Origin: Gibbula magus
Taxonomy: Eukaryota > Mollusca > Gastropoda > Trochida > Trochidae
NCBI GenBank assembly: GCA_936450465.1
Contig: OW388304.1
Coordinates: 10,882,708 to 10,946,707, forward strand
Reading direction: 5' to 3'
Length of the DNA: 64,000 nucleotides
The position numbers and the translations under genes were made by a program. Below the pieces are notes generated by a model, which saw only the letters and a list, made by a program, of their open reading frames with translations, was not told where the DNA came from and did no database searches. This document shows positions 1 through 12,300 of this stretch, in pieces; the stretch's first letter is position 1, and each line of letters begins with the position of its first letter.

Positions 1-596
1 CCAAGTCGCTCAACAAGTTATTCCACGCCCATATCGCACAGTCAAGACTGCATTCCCTTGTCAGTTCTATTGAAATGTACAACATTGTTACACATTTCAC
101 ATCGTAGGAATTGAATCATGTTGAGCATAGTAAAACCAAAAAGAATTTTGCTTAACCGACGCCTATTCTTGCCTCACGTAACGGAAAACTACTTTTAAAT
201 TGTCAATTTGGTTTTGAATTGTTTATTGTATATATTTATTATATAATATTATATTATAATCTTTTTAAACCGTGATTTAAGAATAGTTTTGATCTGAACT
301 TAAGATGTAGATGGCGTTTTTATTTTACAAAATACAGGCGTGTCCAATCTTGTTTATGATATACATGAGCATATATCATTTTCAATATCAACCTGGCCGC
401 TATACGTGTTAATCTAATCTGGGATCTAAGATAGATCTCTTGATCTTTCGCTAAACTGACCGCCAAAGCGTATAAAAGTTTATATATCAACGCATTATGA
501 TTTAAACCAATACGTGGAGTGAATTCTCAGAGCCAATACGTTAATTTGAGGTACCCTATGCACGTATGTAAAATTGATATCGTAGGCCTACATTAT
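1..596. other. AT-rich intergenic DNA, no gene seen
   Basis: Low-complexity AT-rich sequence with a TA-rich patch near 225-260. I see no ORF, splice-site pattern or repeat that supports a gene. Confidence 0.6.
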
Positions 597-865
597 TATA
601 TTTATCAGGCCCGCCAGGGGCATGGAAACTTTGTCTGCGTGATGACACGCAATAAGGTTTGGGTGCAATGCTACACTGAATTTTAGCGTAGTACCACCCA
701 TGGTTCGCTAGTTCCAGCCGATGCTCGCAGGTTTCACCGCAATGCATAACCACATGGCGTTGCCGGCTTTCTCCCTGCCTTAATACTAGCAGCCGCGATA
801 TAAGTGAAATGCTCTTGCATGAAAGCGGCATTAAACCCCAACTCGCCTCACCTATATTTAACAGG
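597..865 (+). mobile_element. 5'-truncated tRNA-derived SINE with target-site duplication
   Basis: The body at 610-852 matches the full-length SINE at 34877-35183 nearly base for base, including CCGCCAGGGGCA, GGTTTGGGTGCAATGC, AGCAGCCGCGATATAAGTG and the CCCCAACTC tail. The tRNA-like head is missing, so the copy begins just after the B box. The flanks TATATTTATCAGG (597-609) and TATATTTAACAGG (853-865) agree at 12 of 13 bases, which marks the target-site duplication. The 91-aa minus-strand frame over it is an artefact of the repeat. Confidence 0.85.
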
Positions 866-1764
866 ATGACGATTTACATGCTGTACCATTGTATTAATAT
901 GTAGATGTACATTTATATATATATTACATATATTACATCACGTTAAGCTATGCCCGAAGTTGTTTCTGTCAATGCGAACATGTTCAAATAACGCTAGACC
1001 TTTTGAAAGTGTGAAATGCAACAGTACAGGTCTTCAAAGAAATTTAAATGTCGAACTACTGACATGTTTATTGAAATTATATGTATGCTGAAATGAATCT
1101 AAGAGACTAATTATTCTTATGACATAAAAAGTATAATATGTTTATTATAATTTTAAAAATGATACATTCAACAACATTCACGGATTTATTAAAATATTTT
1201 AACTTGTTCCATCAATCGATGTGTTATATATTCTCTGTCAAATTATCAAAATAAATGATTATTTTTAGAGGGAAGAAAATATCTAATCAATATACCCTTT
1301 TTCACGCGCAACGCAAGTGATATAGGCCTATGCATGGTGCACGTGCGCTAAGGAGAACATTAATTTCCGACTTATAAATAATTACTCAGTTTAAATTAAT
1401 TCAATGTCAAATGATAGCCGATGCATGCCTCTGTCAAGTCTTTGTTTAAATCTTTAACATCACGTATTCATAAACTATCACATGACCCATGGAGACAACA
1501 TGCCGATTTCACTACATCGTTGTTAATTGCACGCATGGAGCACGAGAATTGCCAATGTCACGCATCTTGGCATTATTTAAAGGAAACCGACGCGAACATG
1601 CATGACTTGCACGAACTGTTTGTATCGATGTTCATCAACTTGAGAAGTTGCTATATCCGGCAGCTTCTGTATTCTAAAAATATCAGAGGTGAAAGTGAAA
1701 GTGAAATATTTAGATATAATAATGTTTATTAAACTAAGTTCGTTAAATATCCGTGTTATCATTT
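866..1764. other. Intergenic, no gene seen
   Basis: AT-rich unique sequence. A 103-codon open frame at 1421-1732 shows no recognisable domain or splice context and is not called as a gene. Confidence 0.5.
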
Positions 1765-1774
1765 GTTTTCATTG

Positions 1775-1840
1775 ACTTGTACAGCGCTTTGAACAAATAA
1801 CCTGTGGATAAGGCGCTACATAAATAGTCATTTATTTATC
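1775..1840 (+). repeat. Short dispersed-repeat tail (AGCGCTTTGAA ... AAGGCGCTACATAAAT)
   Basis: AGCGCTTTGAAC (1782-1793) is followed about 17 bases later by AAGGCGCTACATAAAT (1810-1825) and a TTTATTTATC end. This layout resembles a 3' tail seen in interspersed repeats of many animal genomes. The family is not identified and the 5' limit is unclear. Confidence 0.4.
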
Positions 1841-3615
1841 ATATAAATTCAGACTTTGAAATTTAACTTTAACATAAGTACATTTACATGCATGTGAAAC
1901 TAAACAATCATAATCTATATTATGCAACACAACACCAAGTTACTCTTAAAAATATAACACCAAGTTTTCTCAAATGTATGCATTATACAATTTGCAGGCA
2001 AAACAAACTTTTAAATATTTGTTTTCCCCGAAACGTTGCTTGAAACATCAAATATATATACGCTTATCCAATGAACAGTTTGTTTTCATTGTATCTCTTC
2101 ACAATGATGATTCAACTTTTATTTCCCAAAAAACTGTATATCTATATATATATATATCAATCTATAGCAGAGTGACTATTGGTTTATAGGCATATAGGGA
2201 TACTTGTATATACAATGTACAATGTATACAGTACCATACTGGGTATTCTCCATTTGAGTGCATGTATGACGGGACCATTTGATACATTATGAAAACACAT
2301 ACCTGTTTGGTAAAAATGTAAGAAAACAAAATATGAGCGTAGCCTATATTGTGTGTATTTACTTGTATTATCATGCAGTGCCATTATGCGCTACGACATT
2401 TATGGGGCAGTCCCCACCCAGTCTATTGGCGACTAACTCCGAAAAACGTTCATCGCCAGTATACAGTCAGATATATAGGTATAATCATAGGTATAATCAT
2501 CATCTCAGATACAGCAGAATAATATCCTGGTGAGATTTACAGCAGGTAACCTGACCAATTAGTCTAATTATGACTGGCAGCAATTTACCTCATTAGTCTG
2601 TCTCAAGGTTTCTTTAGTCATTATATATCACGGTTAACTGTTGTCCGATCCCGTTGCCATGCAGAAAATATCTTGACAACCAGGTTGTCTACTTTGCTCT
2701 CATCGCTGATTAAGCGGTTACGAGCTCTAGAACGGCTAGTGAGAGACGAGCTTCCTTTTGCGTGTGCTATATTTAGCAACGAGACAAACCAATATTCGCA
2801 TGTCAACGTTAAATCGTCGTTTCTTTCCAGGGTTGATCGAGCACCATTTTTCGGTGCGGCAAGATAAAAAAAGAAAAATATGGAGAGAGCGTGTTTTAAG
2901 CTTAAGAAAGAAATGTTAATCAAAATTTATAAATTATATATAATTGATTTAAAGAATGCCGCATTATACAAGAGTTCATAATTAAATCCCAATTCGGTAT
3001 TTAACTCACAACCTCAGGTATCTAAACGTAAGACCGTATATCCACTCAGAAAACATGAATATCAAAAGGAAACAGGACTATCTGAAGAAATATAGATGGG
3101 GACGCAATAATGTCAGACTTGATTCCTTGGGGGTAAATGGGCTATAGCTCCTTCATTGTCGGATCGACAGATTCGGGGTTAAAATTCCTCCAGGAACTCA
3201 ATGAAATACAACTTGGCCTGTGAACTAGTATTTTATTTCGACGAAGGTGGCCTATATATCAGACAAATTATCGACATTGTGATGACATGTACACATTCAG
3301 GTTGATGTTCTTCCTCAGCAGGAACAAGGTTCTTGAATAGCCTATACCACAGGCACGATGCAGGACTGAGGAGTCGGCGTGCACGTGATGTACAGTAAGT
3401 TATACCTGCAGAAGTTTAGTCTATTAATTTAGTAATAACACGTAAAAACTACTCTCATCAATGTGATTTTATTTCTTTAAAGTTAAATTTTCTCTTTGAA
3501 ACAATGTAAGTCAACACGAGTGAAAATACTTGTGCATGAACGTACTGTATGGTCCCTGAAAAGAAGCAATGTATAATGAAAGTATATTTATAATGCAAGT
3601 TCTATGAATACCCAA
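1841..3615. other. Intergenic, no gene seen
   Basis: AT-rich sequence with TA-rich patches around 2130-2160 and 2925-2945. The open frames (up to about 100 codons at 2621-2923) have no recognisable content. Confidence 0.5.
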
Positions 3616-3990
3616 AGATATCTTACACCTAACACTGTTCATGTCTCCAGAGGTGGAATAGGTTAGAACATGAACCTCACTTCGTGACCACTGTTGTTTA
3701 ACATATTGGGATATATTGCATGTATACATGCATATAGCAATTGGCCGAATGGGACTGTAGGCAGACAAGGATTGTAGGCAGATTGGGACTGTAGGCAGAA
3801 TGAGACTGTAGGCAGAATGAGACTGTAGGCAGAATGGGAAAACACCCGTACGATTAAAGGAAGTTGTAGTCCAGTTAATTGCCTAACAGTCAATACAAGC
3901 ACAAAAGTCAAGGAGTTGGAGACCGCTGTCATTCTAAGTTTGCTAAGCATTGGGAAGGATGTGCATGATACAGTGTTGAGGGAGATTATT
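3616..3990 (+). repeat. Dispersed direct repeat, copy A
   Basis: From AAGATATCTTA to GAGGGAGATTATT this segment matches 7326-7807 with few substitutions. Copy A lacks about 20 bases (around GACCCTAACATCGGG) that copy B has, and it carries only 5 units of the internal 17-bp array. A GTTCATGT / AACATGAAC inverted pair lies near the 5' side. It is probably a non-autonomous element or a segmental duplication. The 85-95 aa minus-strand frames here are repeat artefacts. Confidence 0.8.
3754..3838 (+). repeat. 17-bp minisatellite, 5 units
   Basis: Five consecutive 17-mers of the form ACTGTAGGCAGAATGGG or its variants (ACAAGG, ATTGGG, ATGAG endings), followed by AAAACACCCG. Confidence 0.9.
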
Positions 3991-4795
3991 TTTTTAAAAA
4001 AAACCTATTTACAAGCTATTATAAGGTCGCTATATCAAATCCTCCGCAATATGTTACCCCCTGCATGCGTTTGTCTTTTTGGTTTGGTTGGTACACCCCA
4101 TCGTATTTACAAGCTTATAAGAAAAAACAAGATTTCTTGATAATGTCACGAACTCATCAACAATCAACCATTGAAGGAGTTAGCATTCTTATACTCCGAA
4201 ACGGCATTTATGTGTACAATATTGACATAGTCATCCAGAATTGGTTCATCCAATAAAACTATTCACAGACTGGTAGTAAGTCTTCAGTACTCCTCGGAGC
4301 TGTACAACCTACGGTATATAGACCGTATACTTTTTACGCCGTCACTTGGAAGTCACGTGACACTCCTAGTGAATTTCTCCACAAGACTAACGGTTCCAGT
4401 TGACAGGTCATGGACTATTGTTAGTTGACCCCAGGGTCACTACGTGTAGCGCAACGTCCGCATGCCAATCCGCGGGGAGATAGTGCAGAGAGAAACATTG
4501 TGGGGGTCGTTTACACGGATTTACTTCATGCGTGGAATAAAAGCTGGATTGACGGCTTTATACTATAGTAGATTTGACCCGCTAACTGCTGAGTCGTGGA
4601 TATATAACAGTTAACGTTCTCCGACAGTAAATCTAGGATAGGAAGAAATATTTGACTAGAAGTGTATCTGAAATAAACGGTGATATATTTGGAATGATTA
4701 AAGTAAATTCTATAAACATAATAAGAGTTGAGAGAAATTTACTACGGACGTATATATGTACATTTCATAATCTATAATCATTATACGTTTTCATT
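3991..4795. other. Intergenic, no gene seen
   Basis: Unique sequence, slightly GC-richer around 4360-4520. There is no persuasive ORF or repeat. Confidence 0.5.
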
Positions 4796-5235
4796 TTACT
4801 TAGATACACTTCAATAAGCAAGAAAGGCCCAGGGAAGGGGAAAGAGATACTGAAAGAAAGAGTGGGAGAGATATACTGACAGACAGACAACCGTACAGAG
4901 AGACACACAGAGAGAGAGAACCCCATATACACAAACAGAGACCCCCATATAAAGACACAGAGAGACACACACCGTATGGGAGACATATATATAGAGAGAG
5001 AGGGAAATACATAAAGATACACACTAAGGGAGACACAGAGAAAGAGAGTCAGGGAGATACATATAGAGGGACACATAGTTAAACACAGAGAGACACGCAG
5101 ATAGAGACACAGACAGGGGTAAACATATAGAGGCATACACACAGAGAGACACAGAAATACACACACAACACACATACACACGTACAGAGAAACACAGAAA
5201 TACACACAAGTACAGAGAAACACAGACAGAAATTC
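4796..5235. repeat. Imperfect GAGACACA-type simple-sequence array
   Basis: About 430 bases built from AGAGACACA, CACAGAGAGAG and ATACACAC words. The plus strand is purine-biased, so several minus frames stay open (up to 152 codons rich in Cys, Val, Ser and Leu). These frames are low-complexity artefacts, not genes. Confidence 0.85.
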
Positions 5236-5944
5236 AAACGGACACTATTGTGATAAGATTGTTTATAAGGGTATTGACCATACTGAAATGTATTCATAGT
5301 ATTAAAAAGTGCTTCGTATTTCCATGACTGTAGAGCGTTGCTTACTTATATACATGTTCTTGACCTGATTGTTTAATGAGATCGTATACAGTACTCTAGC
5401 ATAAACAAATACACAGTTTGGACGTTGGACTAAAAATCAGAATAATGACGGTATAATTAACCTATTTAGAGACTGACAGAGTCTAATGTATTTTTTTCTA
5501 GTTAATGTTGTGTATATCACCTGCCCCTCTTGAAACACTCTGTCAAAAGACGAACTTCTTTAATCCCCCATTTTCCCACGGGCAGTGGATGCTCTTGTTC
5601 TCAGTAAAGAAGCTGGTGGTGTTATTCAACTTGTATGTACACCAAGTCTTACAGTTAATCTATACAACTCCTTCTTCACAGAATCAATTACTTTGAAGAA
5701 ATATCCTTTGAATAACAGTATATGCATAGTTAGTATTATCACATAATGACAGGTTATATACCAAAGTGGCCAAACATGTAAATATATATTCTCATTTAAC
5801 ACGTTTTGTGATTTCGTTGTTCCTGATCAAATAATAAAATTGTTATGTTTAAGAACAAAAATGACCCCGTATTCAAAGTGATTTTCATTATACAAAAGCA
5901 CTGTGTGAATTGCTAGTCTTTGATGAAACAATAATCACGCATAG
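5236..5944. other. Intergenic, no gene seen
   Basis: AT-rich unique sequence. The 63-codon frame at 5505-5696 has no recognisable features. Confidence 0.5.
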
Positions 5945-6090
5945 AGGTCACGGTGGCTAGATTGGGCATGTGTTGGTAGACCTACACAGTTATTGCTTGC
6001 TGTTGGTGCCTCACTCTGAGGGTGGGTTCGCATCTCACTAGAGACTCGACCCGAACAAAATACAAGAATGTGTACAATTGCAGCCAGTAC
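5945..6090 (+). mobile_element. Degenerate tRNA-derived SINE (family 2)
   Basis: A B-box-like GGTTCGCATCT lies at 6025-6035. It is followed by GAGACTCGACCCGAACAAAA and TACAAGAATGTGTAC, which align with the element at 33745-33835 (GGGACTCGGCCCGAAAAAG, TACAAGACTTTGTAC). The upstream GGTCACGGTGGCTAGATTGG could be a decayed A-box region. Boundaries are approximate and no clear target-site duplication was found. Confidence 0.55.
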
Positions 6091-7325
6091 GATCCACAAT
6101 ATAGCAACGTTACAGTAATTGTGCTCGTAGATTACAGGTATTCCTAATGCGCATGTGGCCGAGTTGTATGTAACCCAAAGGAGTCAGAAATGTGTGTTGT
6201 ATTCACAGTCACATAGTGTTATATGCTTATGATGTACCGATACCTATATAGGTAAACAGATTCACCTGTCGAGTGTTTGCTGAATATTGAGGGGAATCTA
6301 CATGTGTCGTGTCAATATGTTTGAATACGGATCGCGTATCAATGACACCCGTGTTTACCTTCTTGTCACCAAAGGGCTTCAGCAACCCATATTATAGCGT
6401 TCTCTTACAGACGGGGTCTGAATGCTTGTAACATTGTGTAATAGACTACGGCCTGGTTGAAGGGGGGGGGGGGGATACAATACTTTTAACATGAAAGGTG
6501 TATGTGTGTTTAACCCCTGTTATGAGAATGTATTTTTCGTTAATACTATTAGATAACGTATGTTAGTTGTTTTGGTTAAAAATGTTTAAATATGGGCTAC
6601 TTGTGTTTGGACTTACAAGTGTCAGTGATAGCATTTTTACTGATAACGGTTTTTGCCATATCAGAACTGCTTGAAAAATGCTTGGGGTTCATTTTGAATT
6701 GACTGCAACCTTAAAATTGCCTTGAGGAAATGTCTTTTAAAACAGGACTTCCTGTCTGGAAACTTGAAGCTGAAAGTGACAGTTCTAACGGAGGTTTTGC
6801 AGGCAGGAGGACAAATTATGTGAAAAGAGCTGCCCGTTTTATGTTCAGTCAAACAGCATAAATCAGAAACCCTCTGTAAATATATGCATATATATAAAGT
6901 TTATACGAGAATAAAACAAAACTACAAAATGACGCATGAAAAATGTCTAAAATAAATCGTGAGAAAAAGAGAAATGGCAAAATTATAAACGGTTTAAATG
7001 TAAAAGAAAATGTCCAAATTTCCCATCGTCACACATTTCAAATAATATTCGAATAATCATACTCTAATCGGATATGCTACTGGTGACAAGCTAGATGTAA
7101 GTTTTTATGACTCCTGTACGCGTGTTGCACGTGTAATAGTCGAGCATGACAAGGTCGGGATTATGTAATCAGAAAAGTTATTACCTGTTTTAGAATTTCA
7201 GACGCCTGTATTTTTAAAGTGTTTATATTTTTACCTGTTAAAGACGTTTCCGGTCGCATTACAGTGAAATTCACGACATGTTATAATAGACAGATGTTTG
7301 GTAATTTAGTGCCATCAGAAAAATT
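6091..7325. other. Intergenic, with a 13-base poly-G run
   Basis: Unique AT-rich DNA. A G13 homopolymer lies at 6462-6474. No gene is supported. Confidence 0.5.
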
Positions 7326-7807
7326 AAGATATCTTATACCTAACACTGGACCCTAACATCGGGTCGAGTTCATGTTTCCAGAGGTGGAATAGGTTAGAAC
7401 ATGAACCTTACTTCATGACCACTGTTGTTTTAACATATTGGGATATATTGCATTTATACATGCATATAGCAATTGGCAGAATGGGACTGTAGGCAGACAA
7501 GGATTGTAGGCAGATTGGGACTGTAGGCAGAATGAGACTGTAGGCAGACAAGGATTGTAGGCAGATTGGGACTGTAGGCAGAATGGGACTGTAGGCAGAC
7601 AAGGATTGTAGGCAGATTGGGACTGTAGGCAGAATGAGACTGTAGGCAGAATGGGAATACACCCGTACGATTAAAGGAAGTTGTAGTCCAGTAAATTGCC
7701 TAACATTCAATACAAGCACACAAGTCAATGAGTTGGAGACCGCTGTCCTTCTAAGTTTGCTAAGCATTGGGAAGGATGTGCATGGTACAGTGGTGAGGGA
7801 GATTATT
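7326..7807 (+). repeat. Dispersed direct repeat, copy B
   Basis: This is the longer partner of 3616-3990. It keeps the extra segment around GACCCTAACATCGGG and has 10 units of the 17-bp array instead of 5. Both copies share the downstream stretch beginning CACCCGTACGATTAAAGG and the end GAGGGAGATTATT. The 119-codon minus-strand frame here is produced by the repeat. Confidence 0.8.
7486..7655 (+). repeat. 17-bp minisatellite, 10 units
   Basis: Ten exact-length 17-mers. Variant endings alternate ACAAGG / ATTGGG / ATGAG or ATGGG, giving a higher-order period of about 51 bp (three 17-mers) inside the array. Confidence 0.9.
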
Positions 7808-9929
7808 GTATGGGGTTGGGGAGGATACAGACATGCCTTTTTGCTTCTTTGAGTTCTTTCTTATCTATTTTAATTATTCACTTAGTCATTTTGACAAAGA
7901 AACATACATAATAAGTCGTTCAATCATGATGAGCTACAGAGTCAATGACTCTAATTTTATTTTATTGATGCCAAAACGCTATTAATTGGCACTGCCGTGT
8001 AGTGCTGTACTTATTTCAACTAACGCGGTTTTTAGATATTGTTTTGTATCTGAAGATGTTTGCGCGCTGCGTCAGTTTGGGGACACCTTCAGTCTGATAG
8101 AGTGGCGTAGTAAGATAAGTCTTTCCTGTGTGTACAGGTAACGGTACCATTAACTCCACGAGTCGCTGTGGGGAGCGTTGTTTTCAACGTGTTTCTCATT
8201 ATATACCGAACTTCACACTCTGCCTACCTTGGCCGTAAAGAACAAACAATGCCGCCGCTATCTCACAAAACTCTTACAAATTACGTGGCTCTTAGCTTGT
8301 CAAGAGTTTGCCTTTAAGGAAATTGTGCACTTCTTTTATTTGTTTATTGTTGTAAAAGTAGGAAGATTGAAAAACTTGCAAGAAACATTACCTCTTTAAC
8401 GTGTAATGGGAACGCCTTTATACAACGATCGTTTGGCCATTATCCTGCTTGACAGCTTTCAGCGTGCAATTTACAGAAAGAAAACAAGAAACTGCCATGT
8501 TTGCAGAAAATTTATATTTTATTTTAGTACCATATTCATATCAAACATATTACTAAGTTGAGGATTTTCACTGCAGTAATTAGAATACCGAAAGCAAAAG
8601 AAAACACTGCAATCATTAAATTGATGACGTCATCAGTTTCGACAGTCCAACAGTAAAGTCATTCACACCCTTCATGTGACTATTCGAAAGACATATCTGG
8701 TAATTTCCATTTTTACAGCAAAGTTAAATTGTTTCGAAGGGTTTTGTTATCCAACCATTAAAGTTTAAATGAACAGAGGGGAGGCTCTATAAAATTTAAG
8801 CAGGAAATCAAAGTTAAATTATGTGCATTTATAGAGAAGAGTGATGTAAGTCTCCCGAACTTGACGGAAACAGGTGGCATAACGTTCCAAACGTTGATGG
8901 TTCGATTCGTGTTTATGATTAAACGTGTGCATCGTATTTTACTGGCCACAATACATTGGGGGTCGGTATAGTTTTCGCCAGTACATGGCATATCATGATA
9001 AAAATACGACACCAAATGGGGATCATGTAAGATATATAATGTGTATTTCAAGTTTGATATTTTATTAACATGCTGACTTAACTATAACTTGACAGAAAAT
9101 ACCATACAATTTGGGGGTCAGGGTATTATCTACTATTTTAGCATTAATAGTTTGTAAACATGCTTAACTATATTATAACAAAAGACACACATTTGTGAAT
9201 GTGCATGATGTTATTGTGTAGAGGACACATTAATTAGAGTTTACACTCACTGCATCTCTCACTTTAACCGTTCCATGAACAGTAATGGATAAAGTAGATA
9301 AATAACAGGTGCGTGATATATGCAATAAAGCAGGTAATACATTGAAGGTATGTAAATGCGTTGCATCATTGAGAGTGACACACAAAGGGAGATGTGTCTA
9401 ATCGCCACCAACACCCATAAAACATGTCTCTGTTAGACATTCCTGGGTCGCTGTGTCATCTACATACCGATTGGTACATCTTCATATAGATATATGAGAT
9501 AGATACATACGTAATAACCTTCTCTTCTGTTCTGATAAAGACATATGGACTCGCACAACGATAACGTATCTAGATTGTAAGGCGTGTATTAGTTTGATAG
9601 GAGTCTTCTTTCCTTAACACACGTACTCAGAAAACGTATCGGTCATAACCCACTTGTTAAAAAAAGACATCAACATGTGTGTTCCATGGTAGATACAATT
9701 TATGTGAGATTAAATGATACCATGTTTACTTGATTAACTAAACTAACTTCAGAACATGCATGGCATAAGCCTCCAAAACCTCTTAAAAACGCTATAGCAC
9801 GCGAGAGAGAAATGCACAATAAACGTGCTACAGCGCCTTTACACTTGATATTCAAGTATGGTACAATCATCAAAAGGACATTATTATTCAATGTATAAAA
9901 ATGTTTTAATTCTTGAACCATATCTATTA
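7808..9929. other. Intergenic, no gene seen
   Basis: AT-rich unique sequence. A CRE-like TGACGTCA occurs near 8624 (GATGACGTCATCAG). No ORF with recognisable domains. Confidence 0.5.
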
Positions 9930-10366
9930 AAATTATCTTTTCAAAGCAGAGTTTGGCTTACAAAACTTAGGACAAAAAGCATAGGTTACCGATAGAATCA
10001 GGGCGCTGGTTAAATATGTTAAGAGAAGACCGACTTTGTACACTATGTAATGAAGCTGTATGTGACGAGTACCATTTTTTACTTGCATGTCCATCACTCT
10101 GTGAACAAAGAAAAACTTTCTTACTTAAATACTTCTGTGTAAACCCAACAATTCTTAAATTTATATTCTTAATGAAATGTGATTATCAACCACTTATCTG
10201 TAAACTATCCAAATATATAAAACACTGCCTGTACCTATTCAAATGATATCATGTATAAATGTTTAGTAATACTCATGCTTGTATATACCTGTATGTTCTC
10301 TATATCACTTTGTGTGCTTTTTGAGAATAAACTCTGTTCTGTTCTGTTCTGTTCTGTTCTGTTCTG
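9930..10366 (+). mobile_element. 5'-truncated LINE (non-LTR retrotransposon) 3' end
   Basis: The reading frame at 10016-10243 carries the C-terminal zinc knuckle typical of LINE ORF2: CTLC, then H and C spaced as C-x2-C-x8-H-x4-C (first Cys codon at 10037). The frame can be followed upstream to about 9980 as KKHRLPIESGRWLN, with an apparent one-base frameshift near 9985. About 75 bases after the stop come GAGAATAAACTCTG and a (CTGTT)6 tail (10333-10366), the usual microsatellite 3' end of such elements. The reverse-transcriptase and endonuclease domains are absent, so this is a dead copy. Confidence 0.8.
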
Positions 10367-10734
10367 ATAAATTATAAAAATATAAGCACCTATGAACCAA
10401 TTTAATGATACAATGAATTGGAATATCAATGTAAAGTCTGGACAAAACATGTTGATGAAGACGTTTTATGATGAAAGTAAGAATGTTTGACGTTGATTTG
10501 AAATTATTTAATATACTTTTTATACTAACGCTTTATGAAAAGCCTTGATTATTTTGGCCATGTAACCGTGTAACACGAACTAGGAAGTCGTTTATCCTTT
10601 CTAGTATTTCAATTTTCTACAGTTTGAAAGCGTACATATGTTTGTGTGAATTGGCATATTTTGTGATTTGTTACATCAATTGCAAAACATATCTATGCTA
10701 TATCATGTCATACTCTGTTTGATGTAAAAAGTAA
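10367..10734. other. Intergenic, no gene seen
   Basis: AT-rich unique sequence. Confidence 0.5.
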
Positions 10735-11065
10735 ATCCATTTTGGGTCATATCATCTTACGTCATGAACATGACTTACAATACTATGACGTACAAAAGCC
10801 TGTTGACATACCATATATTACTATAATGACGTCACCAACAGGTAAATGTCACTGTATTGTATCTCTAATGACACCGCTGTGTTCTGAGATGTATGATATA
10901 TGATATATATCTAGTGATATATAATATTTCTGGGTGATAATTAGAATCTCACCCTCGTGTCATCGTATATATAATATATCAACACAAAAGTCTTGCTGAC
11001 AAAGGTAAAAGTATCCACATCAAGCCTCGTGTTGATGCATATGAGTATCAAAAGACACATCTTTA
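10735..11065 (-). mobile_element. Fold-back dispersed repeat, diverged copy (opposite orientation to 38566)
   Basis: 10921-11060 (GATAATTAGAATCTCACCC, ATATATCAACACAAAAGTC, GTGTTGATGCATATGAG) resembles the hairpin at 38568-38736. 10740-10900, rich in GTCATGA, ATGACG and TGACGTCA, resembles the reverse complement of 38760-38930. Because the hairpin is self-complementary, the whole locus is best read as the inverse of the 38.6 kb copy. It is substantially decayed. Confidence 0.55.
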
Positions 11066-11904
11066 GTCTGTTAATCCATGAAATAGATACTATTTTTGCA
11101 AACATCTTCATTGGTCATTCTAAGTTGGTTATGAGAAGTTGAAAATCATGTTCAATATGTAATTCTGCTCTCATACACTTATGTATATGTCAGAGAAAAG
11201 ACCAAGAGAAACGCTGAGTGTGAAAAAGGCATGCTATATATAAGTACATCATATTTACTTATCTGCTTCGATAAATACTCTAATCATGAGAACACACTTT
11301 ACAATGATGGGCGTCGTTTATATCCAGTATTACAAATACCCTCGCTCATTCATAATGATACCTCCTTTCACGAGAATCTAATCTACTGTGAAGACTGACA
11401 CATATCAACTACACGCATCCCAAAAGAATGTTTACCTACTTTTAATTGATTAATAGTGTGTATATAATGGTTACCTTTCGACGGCATTAGCTTAACTCCA
11501 GAAGCATTTAGAAAGAGCGTGGTAATATATATATATATTATATATATATATGTATGTATTGTGTGTATTTTACTATATATGTGTGTGCATATACTGTACA
11601 CACTATAGTCACGGACATGGGACACGGTAAAGTAGTTGGTACAATACGTGGCACGACAAAATATATTTGAGGAAAATTTTCATATTATTCATCTTTGCAA
11701 TATAGTTCATTACAGAGATTAAATGACCACATTTTAGAATATCCACTGAGTTTCAAAGATCACAGATAGCGTATCTATCACAGCTACTATTTATCTCATC
11801 TTTAAATATGCATGGTTTAGTTAATCACTAATTCCTGATGGGTTTTACAGTGGACAATTGAAATGTGAGTTTTCGAAAGATGGAGTTCTGGGCCATGTTC
11901 AAAA
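11066..11904. other. Intergenic, with TA-rich simple repeat
   Basis: A TA-rich simple repeat at 11524-11552 lies in otherwise unique AT-rich DNA. No gene is supported. Confidence 0.5.
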
Positions 11905-12090
11905 GAGGTTTCACAATTTGAGCGATTACTTTTAAACCTCTCTTGAACGCGATTGTTCAATGTAGCGCTACGTAGCAAGGCGAGCAAACTTCGAGGACTC
12001 GCACCGTGTCGTTCAGGAGAGAATGCGCTGCATTGAGCGCTACATTGAGCGCTACCTTGAGCGATCAATGAGCGATTATAAGCGCTCGCT
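11905..12090. repeat. ATTGAGCGCTAC tandem and inverted repeat cluster
   Basis: Near-tandem 12-mers ATTGAGCGCTAC lie at about 12027-12062, followed by degenerate GAGCGAT units. Inverted relatives lie upstream (TGAGCGATTAC near 11918; AATGTAGCGCTACGTAGC near 11958). The mixture of direct and inverted GCGCTAC words suggests a decayed fold-back element. Open frames of 110 and 114 codons over it are side effects. Confidence 0.5.
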
Positions 12091-12214
12091 GTTATGGAAC
12101 AGAACCCAGATCTATCCCAACTGTTGCTGCCCATGGTCAGATGAGACAATGGTCAAAAGGGAAGGTATGAATGACACGTGGCAGGGGGAGGTAAAAGTGT
12201 GTCTACTCGCTTCC

Positions 12215-12300
12215 GCTAGTTGGATATCCCTGCAGCTTAACTATAGAGCACGAGACTCTCATCCGGAGGCCCTGGGTTCGAATCCAGCTGTAGTTGATCT
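12215..12300 (+). mobile_element. tRNA-like sequence, probable SINE head (family 3)
   Basis: The A-box-like CAGCTTAACTATAGAGCAC is followed about 40 bases later by a consensus B box, GGTTCGAATCC (12275-12285). Between them lies GACTCTCATCCGGAGGCCCT, which looks like a tRNA anticodon arm. The acceptor stem does not close convincingly and no full body family is visible, so a SINE head or tRNA pseudogene is more likely than a working tRNA gene. Confidence 0.55.

Noticed and set aside
4765..5223. 152-codon minus frame rich in Cys, Val and Leu
   Set aside because: Translation of a GAGACACA-type simple repeat.
7486..7655. CRISPR-like array
   Set aside because: The 17-bp units are directly adjacent without unique spacers, and the genome is an animal one; it is a minisatellite.
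12225..12290. Functional tRNA gene
   Set aside because: The B box is perfect but the acceptor and D stems do not pair well; a SINE head or pseudogene is more likely.
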